A program made the translations under genes and the position numbers. 64,000 nucleotides of DNA from Streptomyces prunicolor NBRC 13075 (GTDB lineage Bacteria; Actinomycetota; Actinomycetes; Streptomycetales; Streptomycetaceae). Of this stretch, positions 8,813 to 17,021 are shown one piece after another; positions within the stretch are counted from its first letter, which is position 1, and each line of letters starts with the position of its first letter. The DNA lies in assembly GCF_000367365.1 (NCBI RefSeq), contig NZ_BARF01000074.1, forward strand, positions 186,001-250,000, read 5' to 3'. The notes beneath the pieces were generated by a model that saw only the letters and a list, made by a program, of their open reading frames with translations, made no database searches and had not been told where the DNA came from.

Positions 8813-9003
8813 CTGCCGCGTCCTGGCGTAAGAGCAGCTACAGCAACCAGGACGGTGGCGCTTGCGTCGAGGTCTCTGACGACTTCGCCGCTGTCGTCCC
8901 GGTACGGGACAGCAAGGTTCCCCACGGGCCGGTGCTTGTGTTCCCTGTCGGCGGGTGGAACTCCTTCGTTTCGGTAATCGGGAACGGGCAGTTGAGCGAC
9001 TGA
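8794..9003 (+). CDS. DUF397 small protein, partner of the XRE regulator
   Basis: A 69-residue protein with a GTG start lying inside the end of the XRE gene (19-base overlap); its ribosome site GGAGG is at 8782-8786. It has the family signature: WRKSSYSNQDGGACVEVSD, then VPVRDSKVPHGPVLVFPVGGWNSFV. DUF397 proteins are thought to modulate the adjacent XRE protein, as in WhiJ-type and bldB-linked pairs. The overlapping arrangement implies fixed stoichiometry. A toxin-antitoxin-like behaviour has been proposed for some such pairs, but nothing here proves it. Confidence 0.85.
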   Translation: MRSIDLTAASWRKSSYSNQDGGACVEVSDDFAAVVPVRDSKVPHGPVLVFPVGGWNSFVSVIGNGQLSD

Positions 9004-9245
9004 TCAGGCAAGGTGAAGAACTTGGCGGGGGTCGGGGTGAAGGGTGCGTTGCGGTCACATGCTTCTGCGCCCAGGTCTGCCGGTTGAAGCGCTCAAGTGG
9101 GTGTTCCCGCCCCCTGACCTGACGGTTCGTGCTGCGCGAGGCTGTGCGCACTGCCCCGAGACCTCGATGTCAGTGGTGACCGTTAGCTTGGGATCACTGG
9201 AGATCGGCCGCACCGGCCGACGAGGTCCTTGGGGAGGGGTGCGCT

Positions 9246-10712
9246 GTGTCCGCTGCGCAGGCACGACAGTCGGGGAACACGACGTATCTGGAGTTGTCGC
9301 AGGAGAGCGGCGGTGCGCACAAGTTCTACGAGGTGACTGTCGAGGGGACCACCGTCTCCGTGCGGTACGGACGGATCGGGGTGGACGGGCAGCGCCAGAT
9401 CACCACCTTCCCGACCGACGAGAAGGCGAGGACCGCGGCGGCGAAGAAGATAGCCGAGAAGGTGCGGAAGGGGTACGCGCCCGCTGTCCAAGGGCAGCGC
9501 GCCGCCCGTGCCGTGACGCGCCGTCAAGTGACGTCCGCTCCGTCGACCGCGCGGTCGACCGCGCCGGTGCTGTGGCGGTTCCGTACCGGCGCCTCGGCGT
9601 TCGGCATCCATGTGGACGAGGACCGCTGCTGGGTCGGCAACCAGCAGGGCAATGTCTACAACCTGAGCCACGACGGCGAGGTACTGGCGCACTACTCCCT
9701 GCCCGACGGCGTGAAGTGCCTGGTGGCGGACGACTTCTGGATCTACGCGGGCTGCGACGACGGCCGGGTCTACGACCTCTCCTCGAAGGTGCCGTTCGCG
9801 GCCTACGACATCGCGGCCGAGGTCGACATCTTCTGGCTGGACATCCACGCGGGCGTACTGAACGTCTCCGACCGCAACGGCGGTCTGACGGTCATCGACC
9901 ACGAGGACGAGCTCCAGTGGTCGCGCAACTCGTCCGGGGACAACGCGTGGATGGTGCGGGCCGACGACCACGCCGTCTACCACGGACACAGCCAGGGTGT
10001 GACGGCGTACGCGGCGAACGGCACCAGCCAGCTCTGGCACACCGCGACCAACGGCAACGTGCTCTTCGGCTGGCAGGAGCAGGACGCGGTCTACGCCGGG
10101 ACGGGCCGGCGGGTCGTCCAGCGGCTCGCGAAGTCCTCCGGGGCGATCGAGGCCACCTACCAGTGCGACGCCGCCGTGTACTCCTGCGCCACGTCTCCCG
10201 GCGGGCGATACGTCTTCGCCGGCGACTCGGCCTCCTCCGTCTACTGCTTCACCGCCGACGGCACCCGGCTGTGGAAGCTCGGCACGGGCGGCGGTTCGGC
10301 GCTGTCGATGCAGTATCACGATGAGCGGCTGTACATCGTCTCCACGGACGGTTCGCTCGCCTGCATCGACGCGAGCGAGGCCGCGATCAACGCCGCCCAG
10401 TCGGGCACCGTCCCGGTCGCCGCGGACATCAAACTGGCGGCCGCCCTGCCGACGTACGCACCGCTGACCACCGCCGCCTCCGTCGCCACGATCAGCACTG
10501 TTCCCGCTGCGGGGAACGGCGTCGTCGTGGAGTGCTTCGAGCGCGGTGGCCGCGTGCGGGTGCATGTGGTGTCCGAGGGTTATGAGCAGGGCTGGAACGT
10601 GCAGTTCCCGCGCGCGATACGGGAGCCCGGGGCGCGCTATGTGGTGGACGCGCTGCACTCCTCCGCGGGTGGCTTCTACCGGGTGCGTGGGGAGATCAGG
10701 CGGCTGGTCTGA
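9246..10712 (+). CDS. WGR-domain protein with a PQQ-like beta-propeller
   Basis: A 488-residue protein starting with GTG (MSAAQARQSGNTTYLEL). Residues about 12-80 form a WGR domain, here with Tyr in the Trp place (SVRYGRIGVDGQRQ), a nucleic-acid-binding module of PARPs and some bacterial regulators. From about 115 to 450 there are repeated strands of a PQQ/WD-like propeller (VLWRFRTGASAFGIHVDE, CWVGNQQGNVYNLSHDGEVL, SVYCFTADGTRLWKLG), then a short final domain. There is no signal peptide, so it should be cytoplasmic. A propeller joined to a WGR domain suggests a scaffold or sensor that recognises nucleic-acid ends. Function unknown. Confidence 0.75.
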   Translation: MSAAQARQSGNTTYLELSQESGGAHKFYEVTVEGTTVSVRYGRIGVDGQRQITTFPTDEKARTAAAKKIAEKVRKGYAPAVQGQRAARAVTRRQVTSAPSTARSTAPVLWRFRTGASAFGIHVDEDRCWVGNQQGNVYNLSHDGEVLAHYSLPDGVKCLVADDFWIYAGCDDGRVYDLSSKVPFAAYDIAAEVDIFWLDIHAGVLNVSDRNGGLTVIDHEDELQWSRNSSGDNAWMVRADDHAVYHGHSQGVTAYAANGTSQLWHTATNGNVLFGWQEQDAVYAGTGRRVVQRLAKSSGAIEATYQCDAAVYSCATSPGGRYVFAGDSASSVYCFTADGTRLWKLGTGGGSALSMQYHDERLYIVSTDGSLACIDASEAAINAAQSGTVPVAADIKLAAALPTYAPLTTAASVATISTVPAAGNGVVVECFERGGRVRVHVVSEGYEQGWNVQFPRAIREPGARYVVDALHSSAGGFYRVRGEIRRLV

Positions 10713-10799
10713 CAAGCCGGATGATGCGGGCGTCCCCATGTGGGACATCGAGAGCCCGAGGCCACTGCTTCCGCCGCGTCTGCCGCGGGACTGCTGCCC

Positions 10800-11453
10800 C
10801 TACTCGCCCAACGGCTTCGGCCAACTCTCCAACAGCTGCTCGTCCGTCATCGCCGACGTACCGTCCGCCGTCGCCCCCTCCAGCCCGAACCCCACCATCA
10901 GCACCTCCGCATACCGCCGCCAGGCATCCGGCGCGACGTCGTGCGTGCGGTCCGCGACCGCGCCGATCATGTTCAGGAAGGCGTACACATCGGCGCTGAC
11001 GAAGTCCTTGCGGACCGCGCCCGCGATCACCGCTCGTTCCGCGAGGCCGTCCACGAGGCGGCCCAGTTGGTCGCGGGTGCGGGCGACGGGGTTCGAGTCG
11101 ACACTGGCGTTGGCCAGGATGACCTCCAGGGCGCGGTCCTCGGAGCGCCACCGTGCCGCCGCCAGCAGATACTGCCGTAGGGCCCGGGCCGGGTCCGGTT
11201 GGTCCGCGGCCGTGGTCGCCAGGTGCAGGAACATCGTGAAGCGTTCCGTGAACAGGGCGTCCACCAGGGACTGGAGGTCCGGGAAGCGGCGGTAGACCGT
11301 GCCGACGCCGAGGCCCGCCTCGCGGGCGATCTCGTTCAGGGGGACCGTGGCTCCCCGCCGGGCGAACAGGCGGTCGGCCGTCGTCATGATCAGACGACGG
11401 TTTCGTTCCGCGTCCGCTCGCAGCGGGCGTTGGTGTGGGGTTTCCGGGCTCAC
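10800..11453 (-). CDS. TetR-family transcriptional regulator
   Basis: A 217-residue protein whose GTG start overlaps the stop of the DUF998 gene (GTGA). The N-terminal helix-turn-helix reads RLIMTTADRLFARRGATVPL, then EIAREAGLGVGTVYRRFPD; an all-helical ligand domain follows. It lies downstream in the same operon as the DUF998 membrane protein, so it probably represses its own operon through the 14-bp palindrome at 12202-12215. The ligand is unknown. Confidence 0.87.
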   Translation of the reverse strand: MSPETPHQRPLRADAERNRRLIMTTADRLFARRGATVPLNEIAREAGLGVGTVYRRFPDLQSLVDALFTERFTMFLHLATTAADQPDPARALRQYLLAAARWRSEDRALEVILANASVDSNPVARTRDQLGRLVDGLAERAVIAGAVRKDFVSADVYAFLNMIGAVADRTHDVAPDAWRRYAEVLMVGFGLEGATADGTSAMTDEQLLESWPKPLGE

Positions 11454-12157
11454 GCCGGGACATTCTCCGGCATCTTCGGCTCGGCGGCCCGGCGCGTCTG
11501 CCTGACCAGGAGCGATACGCCCGTCACGACGCTCCACAGCAGCCATGAGTACACACCGCCCCGCTCGAAGATGCCCGCCGTGCTCGTCGAGACGCCCACG
11601 CCCGCCTCGCTCAGCAGGCCCAGGGTGCCGACCGCGACGCTGAACACGCGGTACGCGCGCGGCAGTTGGAGGCTCTTCAGCGAGCCCGCCATGATCACGA
11701 TCGTGTTCGCGCACAGGATGGCGACCGCCGCGCCCCCGACATGCAGCCCCAGGCTGTAGCCCGGGCCGTCCGCGGAGCCGTGGAACACGCCGACCAGCAG
11801 GAAGCCCACCGCGTGCGCGCCCGCCAGGGCGATGACGACACGGCGCGCGCGGCCCGTGAGCAGGGGCACCGCCAGCAGGATCACCCCGGCGGCGAACAGG
11901 ATCCCCTGGGCGATGAACGACGTGTTCATCAGCGTGTGATCCGGCGAACAGATGACGCGGTCCTGGAACTTCGTGCCGCAGCCCGTGACGCCCAGGTCGC
12001 TGATGTAGTTCGTGGCGTAGCTGTAGGGCGGGGTGGTCCAGGCGGCCGCGGCGACCGCCTCGGACACCACCCACTGCACCGCGTTCAGCACCAGGACAGC
12101 CGCTCCCAGCGGCAGCCAGTTCTTGCGGGACGTCTCCGTTCCCATCACAACTCCCAT
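11450..12157 (-). CDS. DUF998 integral membrane protein
   Basis: A 235-residue protein with about six hydrophobic segments (LPLGAAVLVLNAVQWVVSEA, AQGILFAAGVILLAVPLL, VVIALAGAHAVGFLLVGVF, VGGAAVAILCANTIVIMAG, and others) and the DUF998-type stretch YSYATNYISDLGVTGCG. The ATG at 12157 follows GAGAGGA; an in-frame ATG at 12145 with GGGAG is an alternative. It is the first gene of a two-gene unit with TetR. Function unknown. Confidence 0.75.
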   Translation of the reverse strand: MGVVMGTETSRKNWLPLGAAVLVLNAVQWVVSEAVAAAAWTTPPYSYATNYISDLGVTGCGTKFQDRVICSPDHTLMNTSFIAQGILFAAGVILLAVPLLTGRARRVVIALAGAHAVGFLLVGVFHGSADGPGYSLGLHVGGAAVAILCANTIVIMAGSLKSLQLPRAYRVFSVAVGTLGLLSEAGVGVSTSTAGIFERGGVYSWLLWSVVTGVSLLVRQTRRAAEPKMPENVPA

Positions 12158-12192
12158 CACAGGTCCTCTCGACAGGTCATGCTCACCACCCT

Positions 12193-12221
12193 ACATTAAG
12201 TGGATAGATCTATCCGGTTAG
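12193..12221 (-). promoter_or_regulatory. Promoter of the DUF998-tetR operon with a 14-bp palindromic operator
   Basis: On the minus strand, CTAACC (12221-12216) and TAATGT (12198-12193) are separated by 17 bases. The perfect palindrome GGATAGATCTATCC (12202-12215) fills most of that spacer. This is the ideal position for the linked TetR protein to block RNA polymerase. The palindrome is read directly; its use as operator is inference. Confidence 0.7.
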
Positions 12222-12333
12222 AGGTCGCGGGTGTTCGCCGGTCGTGTGATCGGCATCACATTGCAAGGTTCGAACTTCGAGAGCCGCCGTGCATCTAGTC
12301 GGCGTCCATTCCCCTCCACCGAGGAAGCAATCA

Positions 12334-12933
12334 ATGTTGGCTTACCTGCCCGGGTTCGCCCCCTGGATCGTCGCCGGCGTCCTCTCGTCCTTCGACTGGC
12401 GCTGGGGCGCGATAGGCGGTCTCGTCACGGGGCTGCTGATGATGCTGAACGACCGTCGCCGCGGGGTCGGCTTCGACGCGCTGGTCCTGGAGATCAGCAC
12501 CCTCGCGTACTTCGTCGTGATCGGCGCCGTCTCCGTCGCCCGGCCGGACTCCTCGCTGGCCGACCACACCGACGTCATCTCGTTCGTCTGGCTGGCCGCC
12601 ACCGCGTGGGGGAGCCTGGTGGTCCGCAGCCCCTTCACGCTGGGCATCGCCAAGCGGCAGACCCCGCGCGAGTACTGGGACATGCCGGAGTTCGTCCAGG
12701 TCAACAACTACATCACCAACGCCTGGGGAGCCGGCTTCACCTTCATCGCCGTGAGCCTGGCCATCGCCAACGCGGTGGACGCCCCGGCCTGGGTGGGCAT
12801 CACCGCCCACGTCGTCGGCCTGGTCGCCCCGGCCGTCTTCACGAAGGTCTATCCCGCCCGCGCCCAGGCCCGACTCATGGCACTGGCGCAGGCACCGGAG
12901 CAGACCCAGCCGTCGGTGCGGGCCGTTCAGTGA
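12334..12933 (+). CDS. Hypothetical polytopic membrane protein
   Basis: A 199-residue protein starting MLAYLPGFAPWIVAGVLSSF, with GAGGAAG before the ATG. Five or six hydrophobic segments are visible (WGAIGGLVTGLLMML, ALVLEISTLAYFVVIGAVSV, GAGFTFIAVSLAIANAV, VGITAHVVGLVAPAVF). A central motif reads QTPREYWDMPEFVQVNNYIT. I do not recognise a named family. It is followed by a hydrolase and a carotenoid oxygenase on the same strand, with gaps of 74 and 95 bases, and could be co-transcribed with them. Confidence 0.65.
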   Translation: MLAYLPGFAPWIVAGVLSSFDWRWGAIGGLVTGLLMMLNDRRRGVGFDALVLEISTLAYFVVIGAVSVARPDSSLADHTDVISFVWLAATAWGSLVVRSPFTLGIAKRQTPREYWDMPEFVQVNNYITNAWGAGFTFIAVSLAIANAVDAPAWVGITAHVVGLVAPAVFTKVYPARAQARLMALAQAPEQTQPSVRAVQ

Positions 12934-13007
12934 CGGCCGCTCCCGTCCCGCGACCTGCCTGACCTCTCAGCACCAAAACACTTACCCCACAAAGGAGTTG
13001 GCGCATC

Positions 13008-13700
13008 GTGAGCATCGCAAAGAACGTCGTTCTCGTGCACGGCGGATTCGTCGACGGATCGGGCTGGCGGGGCGTCTACGACGCGCTCCGCGCCGACGGC
13101 TACCACGTGAGCGTCGTCCAGAACCCCACACTGTCGCTCGAGGACGACGTCGCCACGACCAAACGGGTCCTCGACGCCCAGGACGGCCCGACCGTACTCG
13201 TCGGACACTCCTACGGCGGCGCGGTGATCTCCGAGGCCGGGACCCACGAGAACGTGTCGACGCTCGTGTACATCGCGGCGTTCGCGCCCGACAAGGGCGA
13301 GTCCGTGAACACCCTCATCGCCGACCCGCCGCCCGGCGCACCCGTTCCGCCGATCCTGCCGCCCGTCGACGGGTTCCTCTTCCTCGACCGGGAGAAGTTC
13401 GCCGCGTCCTTCGCCGGGGACCTGCCCGCCGAGGACGCCCAGTTCCTCGCCGACTCCCAAGTGCCTTGGGGCGTAGCGGCGTTGGCGGGCGCGGTGACCG
13501 AGCCCGCCTGGCAGACCAAGCCGAGTTTCTACCTCGTCGCCACCGACGACCGCATGATCCCGCCGCCCGCCCAGCGCCTCATGGCCGAGCGGGCCGGCGC
13601 GACCGTGACCGAGACCGGCGGCAGCCACGCCGTGTACGTGTCCAAGCCCGCCGAGGTCGCCGCGTTCATCAAGCAGGCGGCGTCGGGCACCACCGCCTGA
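13008..13700 (+). CDS. Alpha/beta hydrolase (AB hydrolase_6 type)
   Basis: A 230-residue cytosolic hydrolase with a GTG start after AAAGGAG. The oxyanion region is VLVHGGFVDGSGW, the nucleophile elbow is GHSYGG with Ser68, an acidic residue lies in LVATDDRMIPP and the catalytic His in ETGGSHAVYVS. No signal peptide. This EstC-like branch hydrolyses small esters, but the substrate cannot be read from sequence. It lies just upstream of the carotenoid oxygenase. Confidence 0.82.
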   Translation: MSIAKNVVLVHGGFVDGSGWRGVYDALRADGYHVSVVQNPTLSLEDDVATTKRVLDAQDGPTVLVGHSYGGAVISEAGTHENVSTLVYIAAFAPDKGESVNTLIADPPPGAPVPPILPPVDGFLFLDREKFAASFAGDLPAEDAQFLADSQVPWGVAALAGAVTEPAWQTKPSFYLVATDDRMIPPPAQRLMAERAGATVTETGGSHAVYVSKPAEVAAFIKQAASGTTA

Positions 13701-13795
13701 GCCGCCTGAACCCTCTCCGCCGCCGCGCGGCCAACTCCGGCCCGGACCAAGGGTGTTCGGGCGCACGGAGCCACAGAACCTCTAAGGAAAACAGC

Positions 13796-15205
13796 ATGAC
13801 GAACGAGACCGATACACCTGCTCCCCTCTACCTCCAGGGCCGCTTTGCGCCGGTCCCCGAGGAGTACACCGCGGCCGAGCTCACCGTACGGGGCACCCTC
13901 CCGCCCGACCTGGACGGCCGCTATCTGCGCAACGGCCCGAACCCGCTGCCCGGCGAGGACCGGGGCCACTGGTTCACCGGCCCCGGCATGCTGCACGGCA
14001 TCCGGCTGCGTGGCGGCCGTGCCGAGTGGTACCGCAACAGGTGGGTCAAGACAAGGGAGTTGGAGGGTCATCCCTTCGTCCGCGAGGACTTCAGCGTCGA
14101 CCTCGCCGCGGTGCCCGCCAACACCCATGTGATCCGGCACGCCGACACCGTCCTCGCCCTGTGCGAGGTGGGCCTGCCCTACTGGGTCACCCCGGAGCTG
14201 GAGACCGTCGGGCCGTACGACTTCGGTGGGAAGCTGACCACCGCGATGACCGCGCATCCCAAGGAGGACCCGGTCACCGGTGAACTGCACCTGTTCGGGA
14301 CCGGGTTCGCGCCGCCGTACCTCACCTATCACCGGGTCACCCCGGAGGGCGAGTTGCTCGACAGCCGGCCGATCGACGTGCCCGGGCCGACGATGATGCA
14401 CGATTTCGCCATCACCGAGAACCACATCGTGTGGATGGACCTGCCCGTCGTCTTCGACCACACCCTGGCCGGGCGCGGCGGCATGCCCTACCGGTGGGCC
14501 GAGGCGTACGGCGCGCGGATCGGGATCATGTCCCGCGAGCACGGTTCCACCGACGTGCGCTGGTTCGACGTCGACCCCTGCTACGTCTTCCATGTGGGCA
14601 ACGCCTATGAGGACGTGCAGGGGCGTGTGGTGCTGGACGCGGTGCGCTACGACGACGCCGGGTTCCGGAAGGTCTGGGGCGACATCGGCGGACCCACCGG
14701 TCAGGGCACGCCGAGCGTCCCCGGTGTGCCGAACGGTCAGGTCGGGGTGCGCGAACCCGGTCACACCCAGGCCCCCTCCGTCCTGTACCGGTGGACCCTG
14801 GATCCGGTGGCCGGCCGGGTCACCGAGACCCAACTGGACGACCGCGAGGCCGAGTTCCCCACCCACAACGAGACCCTCACCGGGCGCCGGAACCGCTACC
14901 TCTACACGGTCAACGGCGACGGCATCGCCAAGCACGACCTGGAGCGCCAGACCGGTGACGTCCACAAGACGCCCGGCAGCCGCTACTCCGGCGAGGCCGT
15001 CTTCGTACCGGCGTCGGACGGCACCGACGAGGACGCGGGCTGGCTCATGTCGCTCGTCTCGGACGACAACGGCGCGGCCGGTGAACTCCTCGTCCTGAAC
15101 GCCGGTGACCTCTCCGTGCAGGCGGTCGTGGAACTGCCGTACCCGGTCCCGTCCGGCTTCCACGGCAGCTGGCTGCCCGAGCCCGGGTCCGCCGAACAGG
15201 GCTGA
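13796..15205 (+). CDS. Carotenoid cleavage oxygenase (RPE65/CCD family)
   Basis: A 469-residue protein with the family opening RYLRNGPNPLPGEDRGHWFTG. Four histidines in the right contexts can bind the catalytic Fe(II): His154 (TAHPKEDP), His202 (TMMHDFAIT), His266 (YVFHVGNAYED) and His456 (GFHGSWLPE). The family cleaves C=C bonds of carotenoids or stilbenes with O2. No carotenoid biosynthesis genes lie in this window, so the substrate may be made elsewhere or be a phenylpropanoid. The start ATG follows AAGGAAAACAGC. Confidence 0.88.
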   Translation: MTNETDTPAPLYLQGRFAPVPEEYTAAELTVRGTLPPDLDGRYLRNGPNPLPGEDRGHWFTGPGMLHGIRLRGGRAEWYRNRWVKTRELEGHPFVREDFSVDLAAVPANTHVIRHADTVLALCEVGLPYWVTPELETVGPYDFGGKLTTAMTAHPKEDPVTGELHLFGTGFAPPYLTYHRVTPEGELLDSRPIDVPGPTMMHDFAITENHIVWMDLPVVFDHTLAGRGGMPYRWAEAYGARIGIMSREHGSTDVRWFDVDPCYVFHVGNAYEDVQGRVVLDAVRYDDAGFRKVWGDIGGPTGQGTPSVPGVPNGQVGVREPGHTQAPSVLYRWTLDPVAGRVTETQLDDREAEFPTHNETLTGRRNRYLYTVNGDGIAKHDLERQTGDVHKTPGSRYSGEAVFVPASDGTDEDAGWLMSLVSDDNGAAGELLVLNAGDLSVQAVVELPYPVPSGFHGSWLPEPGSAEQG

Positions 15206-15425
15206 CCCGCTGAACAGGCCTGATGTGGAGGCGAGTTGACCGATCCGGTCGAGGGGGCCCGTCGAGGAGCCGTAGCGGCGTATCTTCCTCGACAAGGGTC
15301 CCCTCGGTCCGACATGTGGGGTCCATCTCCCGTTCATCGGGGGGTGGGAGAAGTGGGGTCCCGAGAGCATGAGTCCAACTCCCCGGAGTGGCCCAGGGCT
15401 TGTGATGTGTGCGCATGGAGGCTTC

Positions 15426-16376
15426 ATGGTGCCCCTCGACCACCCCACGGATGAGGAACTCACCCGCAGGGCCCAGGCCGGCGAGTCCGATGCCCTGGGT
15501 CTGTTGCTGACACGCCATCAAGCGCCCATGCGTGCGGTCGCGTTGAGCCTGCTCGGCTACGGCCCCGACGCCGAGGACGCCGTACAGGATGCCGCGTTGA
15601 CCGCGCTGCGGCGCATCGGTGACGTACGGGAGCCCGCGGCCGTCGGGGCGTGGTTGCGGGCGATCGTGCGGAACGCCGCCCGGATGCGGCTGCGGGCCGT
15701 GCGGGAGGTGCCCGGGCTCGACGCGCTGGAGCAGTTGCGGGTGCGGGACGACGAGCCCTCGCACCCCGAGCGGGTCGTCGAGCAGCACGCGATGCGGGAC
15801 TGGATCTGGGACGCGGTGGAGGAACTGCCGCAGCAGCAGCGGCTGGTGCTGATGCTGCGGCACTTCAGCGGGATCACCTCGTACCAGGAGATCGCCGAGG
15901 TCTGCGAGGTGCCGGTCGGCACGGTGCGCAGCCGGCTCAACCAGGCCCGGGCGAAGATGGCCAAGGTGCTGCTGTCGACCGCGACCGGGGGCCACGACGA
16001 CGTGTCCGCGCTCGTCGAGGAGAGCCGACAGGAGGCCGAGGTCACGCTCGACGGCGCCATGCGCGGCCAACTGCCCCCGGAGATCCTGGAGTTGTGGCCT
16101 GCGGAGACCGAACTGGTCGGCGTTCTCAACAAAAAGGGAGACCGCCTCCATCCCTTCCCGGCAATGCAGAGCACCCGGGTCAAGGGCGTGACCCAGCAGC
16201 TGCGCCATGTCGTGGCCAGCCGCGACATCGCCATCTGGGAGATGGACGCCGTCACCCCGGCCGGCGTCCCGAACCCCTGCCCGCCCACCCTGGCCTGGCT
16301 GATGTTCCGCCAAGGCAGGCAGGTGCGGAAACTCCGGGTGGTCTTCCCCGGGACGGCGCCCGGGGCACCAGCGTGA
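15426..16376 (+). CDS. ECF-type RNA polymerase sigma factor with C-terminal extension
   Basis: A 316-residue sigma-70-family protein. Region 2 is at about 10-85 (DEELTRRAQAGESDALGLLL ... GYGPDAEDAVQDAALTALRR). Region 4 is at about 125-185 (ELPQQQRLVLMLRHFSGITS ... CEVPVGTVRSRLNQARAKM). It is followed by about 125 further residues that look like a SnoaL-type fold, as in ECF groups that carry their regulatory domain in cis. I chose ATG 15426 because GGAGG is four bases upstream. No anti-sigma gene is adjacent, which fits cis control. Its target genes are unknown. Confidence 0.82.
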   Translation: MVPLDHPTDEELTRRAQAGESDALGLLLTRHQAPMRAVALSLLGYGPDAEDAVQDAALTALRRIGDVREPAAVGAWLRAIVRNAARMRLRAVREVPGLDALEQLRVRDDEPSHPERVVEQHAMRDWIWDAVEELPQQQRLVLMLRHFSGITSYQEIAEVCEVPVGTVRSRLNQARAKMAKVLLSTATGGHDDVSALVEESRQEAEVTLDGAMRGQLPPEILELWPAETELVGVLNKKGDRLHPFPAMQSTRVKGVTQQLRHVVASRDIAIWEMDAVTPAGVPNPCPPTLAWLMFRQGRQVRKLRVVFPGTAPGAPA

Positions 16377-16384
16377 GCCCTGTG

Positions 16385-16981
16385 TCAGACGGAGCGCAGC
16401 AGCTGTCGTAGAACCGTGGTGTCGATGACGTGGGCGCGGGACGGGAACACCTTCTCGACCAGCACCCGGTGGGTGTCGGCGTCGGGGTCGGCGACGCCGT
16501 CGGACAGGACTAGGACGCGGTAGTCGCGGTCGGCCGCGTCGATGACCGTGGACAGGACCACGCCGCTGGTGCTGATCCCGGCGAGCACCAGGGTGTCGAT
16601 GCCGCGGTCGCTCAACTGCTCGTGGAGATCGGTGGTCGAGCCCGAGCCGTAGCGGATCTTGCGGACGACGATGTCGCCGTCCTCGGGTGCGATCCGTGCG
16701 TCGATCTGCGTGGCGTCGTCCTCGTGGTGCAGCATCTTCGCCGCGGCGACCGCGCTGAAGGACTTGTTGGTGTCCGGGACCGCCGACCAGTCGTCCTCGG
16801 TGAAGGCGACGCGGACGTAGCCGATGGCGCCGCCGGCCGCGCGGACCTCGGCGATGGTGTCCTTGACCCGCTCGACGAGGGCGTCGGATTCGGGGGCGAT
16901 CGGGACGATCCCGTTCTGGAAGTCCATGACCAGCAGGGCGGTGCGCTCGGAGGTGATCGTGGGGAGGGAGGGGGTGCTCAC
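16385..16981 (-). CDS. Isochorismatase-family protein lacking the catalytic cysteine
   Basis: A 198-residue protein with the isochorismatase fold: Asp20 in LLVMDFQNGI and Lys108 in VVRKIRYGS fit two catalytic positions. In the third motif, normally T-x-x-C-V, the sequence is AGISTSGVVLST, so the nucleophile position 141 is Val. Either it is a non-hydrolytic member or it uses another chemistry; a sub-branch with this GVV motif exists. Its end is 8 bases from the convergent sigma gene. The MFS gene upstream on the same strand is 40 bases away, so it may be the third gene of the MarR-MFS unit. Confidence 0.8.
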   Translation of the reverse strand: MSTPSLPTITSERTALLVMDFQNGIVPIAPESDALVERVKDTIAEVRAAGGAIGYVRVAFTEDDWSAVPDTNKSFSAVAAAKMLHHEDDATQIDARIAPEDGDIVVRKIRYGSGSTTDLHEQLSDRGIDTLVLAGISTSGVVLSTVIDAADRDYRVLVLSDGVADPDADTHRVLVEKVFPSRAHVIDTTVLRQLLRSV

Positions 16982-17021
16982 GCGAGGTTCTCCTTGATGG
17001 GGTTTTTCATAGGGGGATCGG

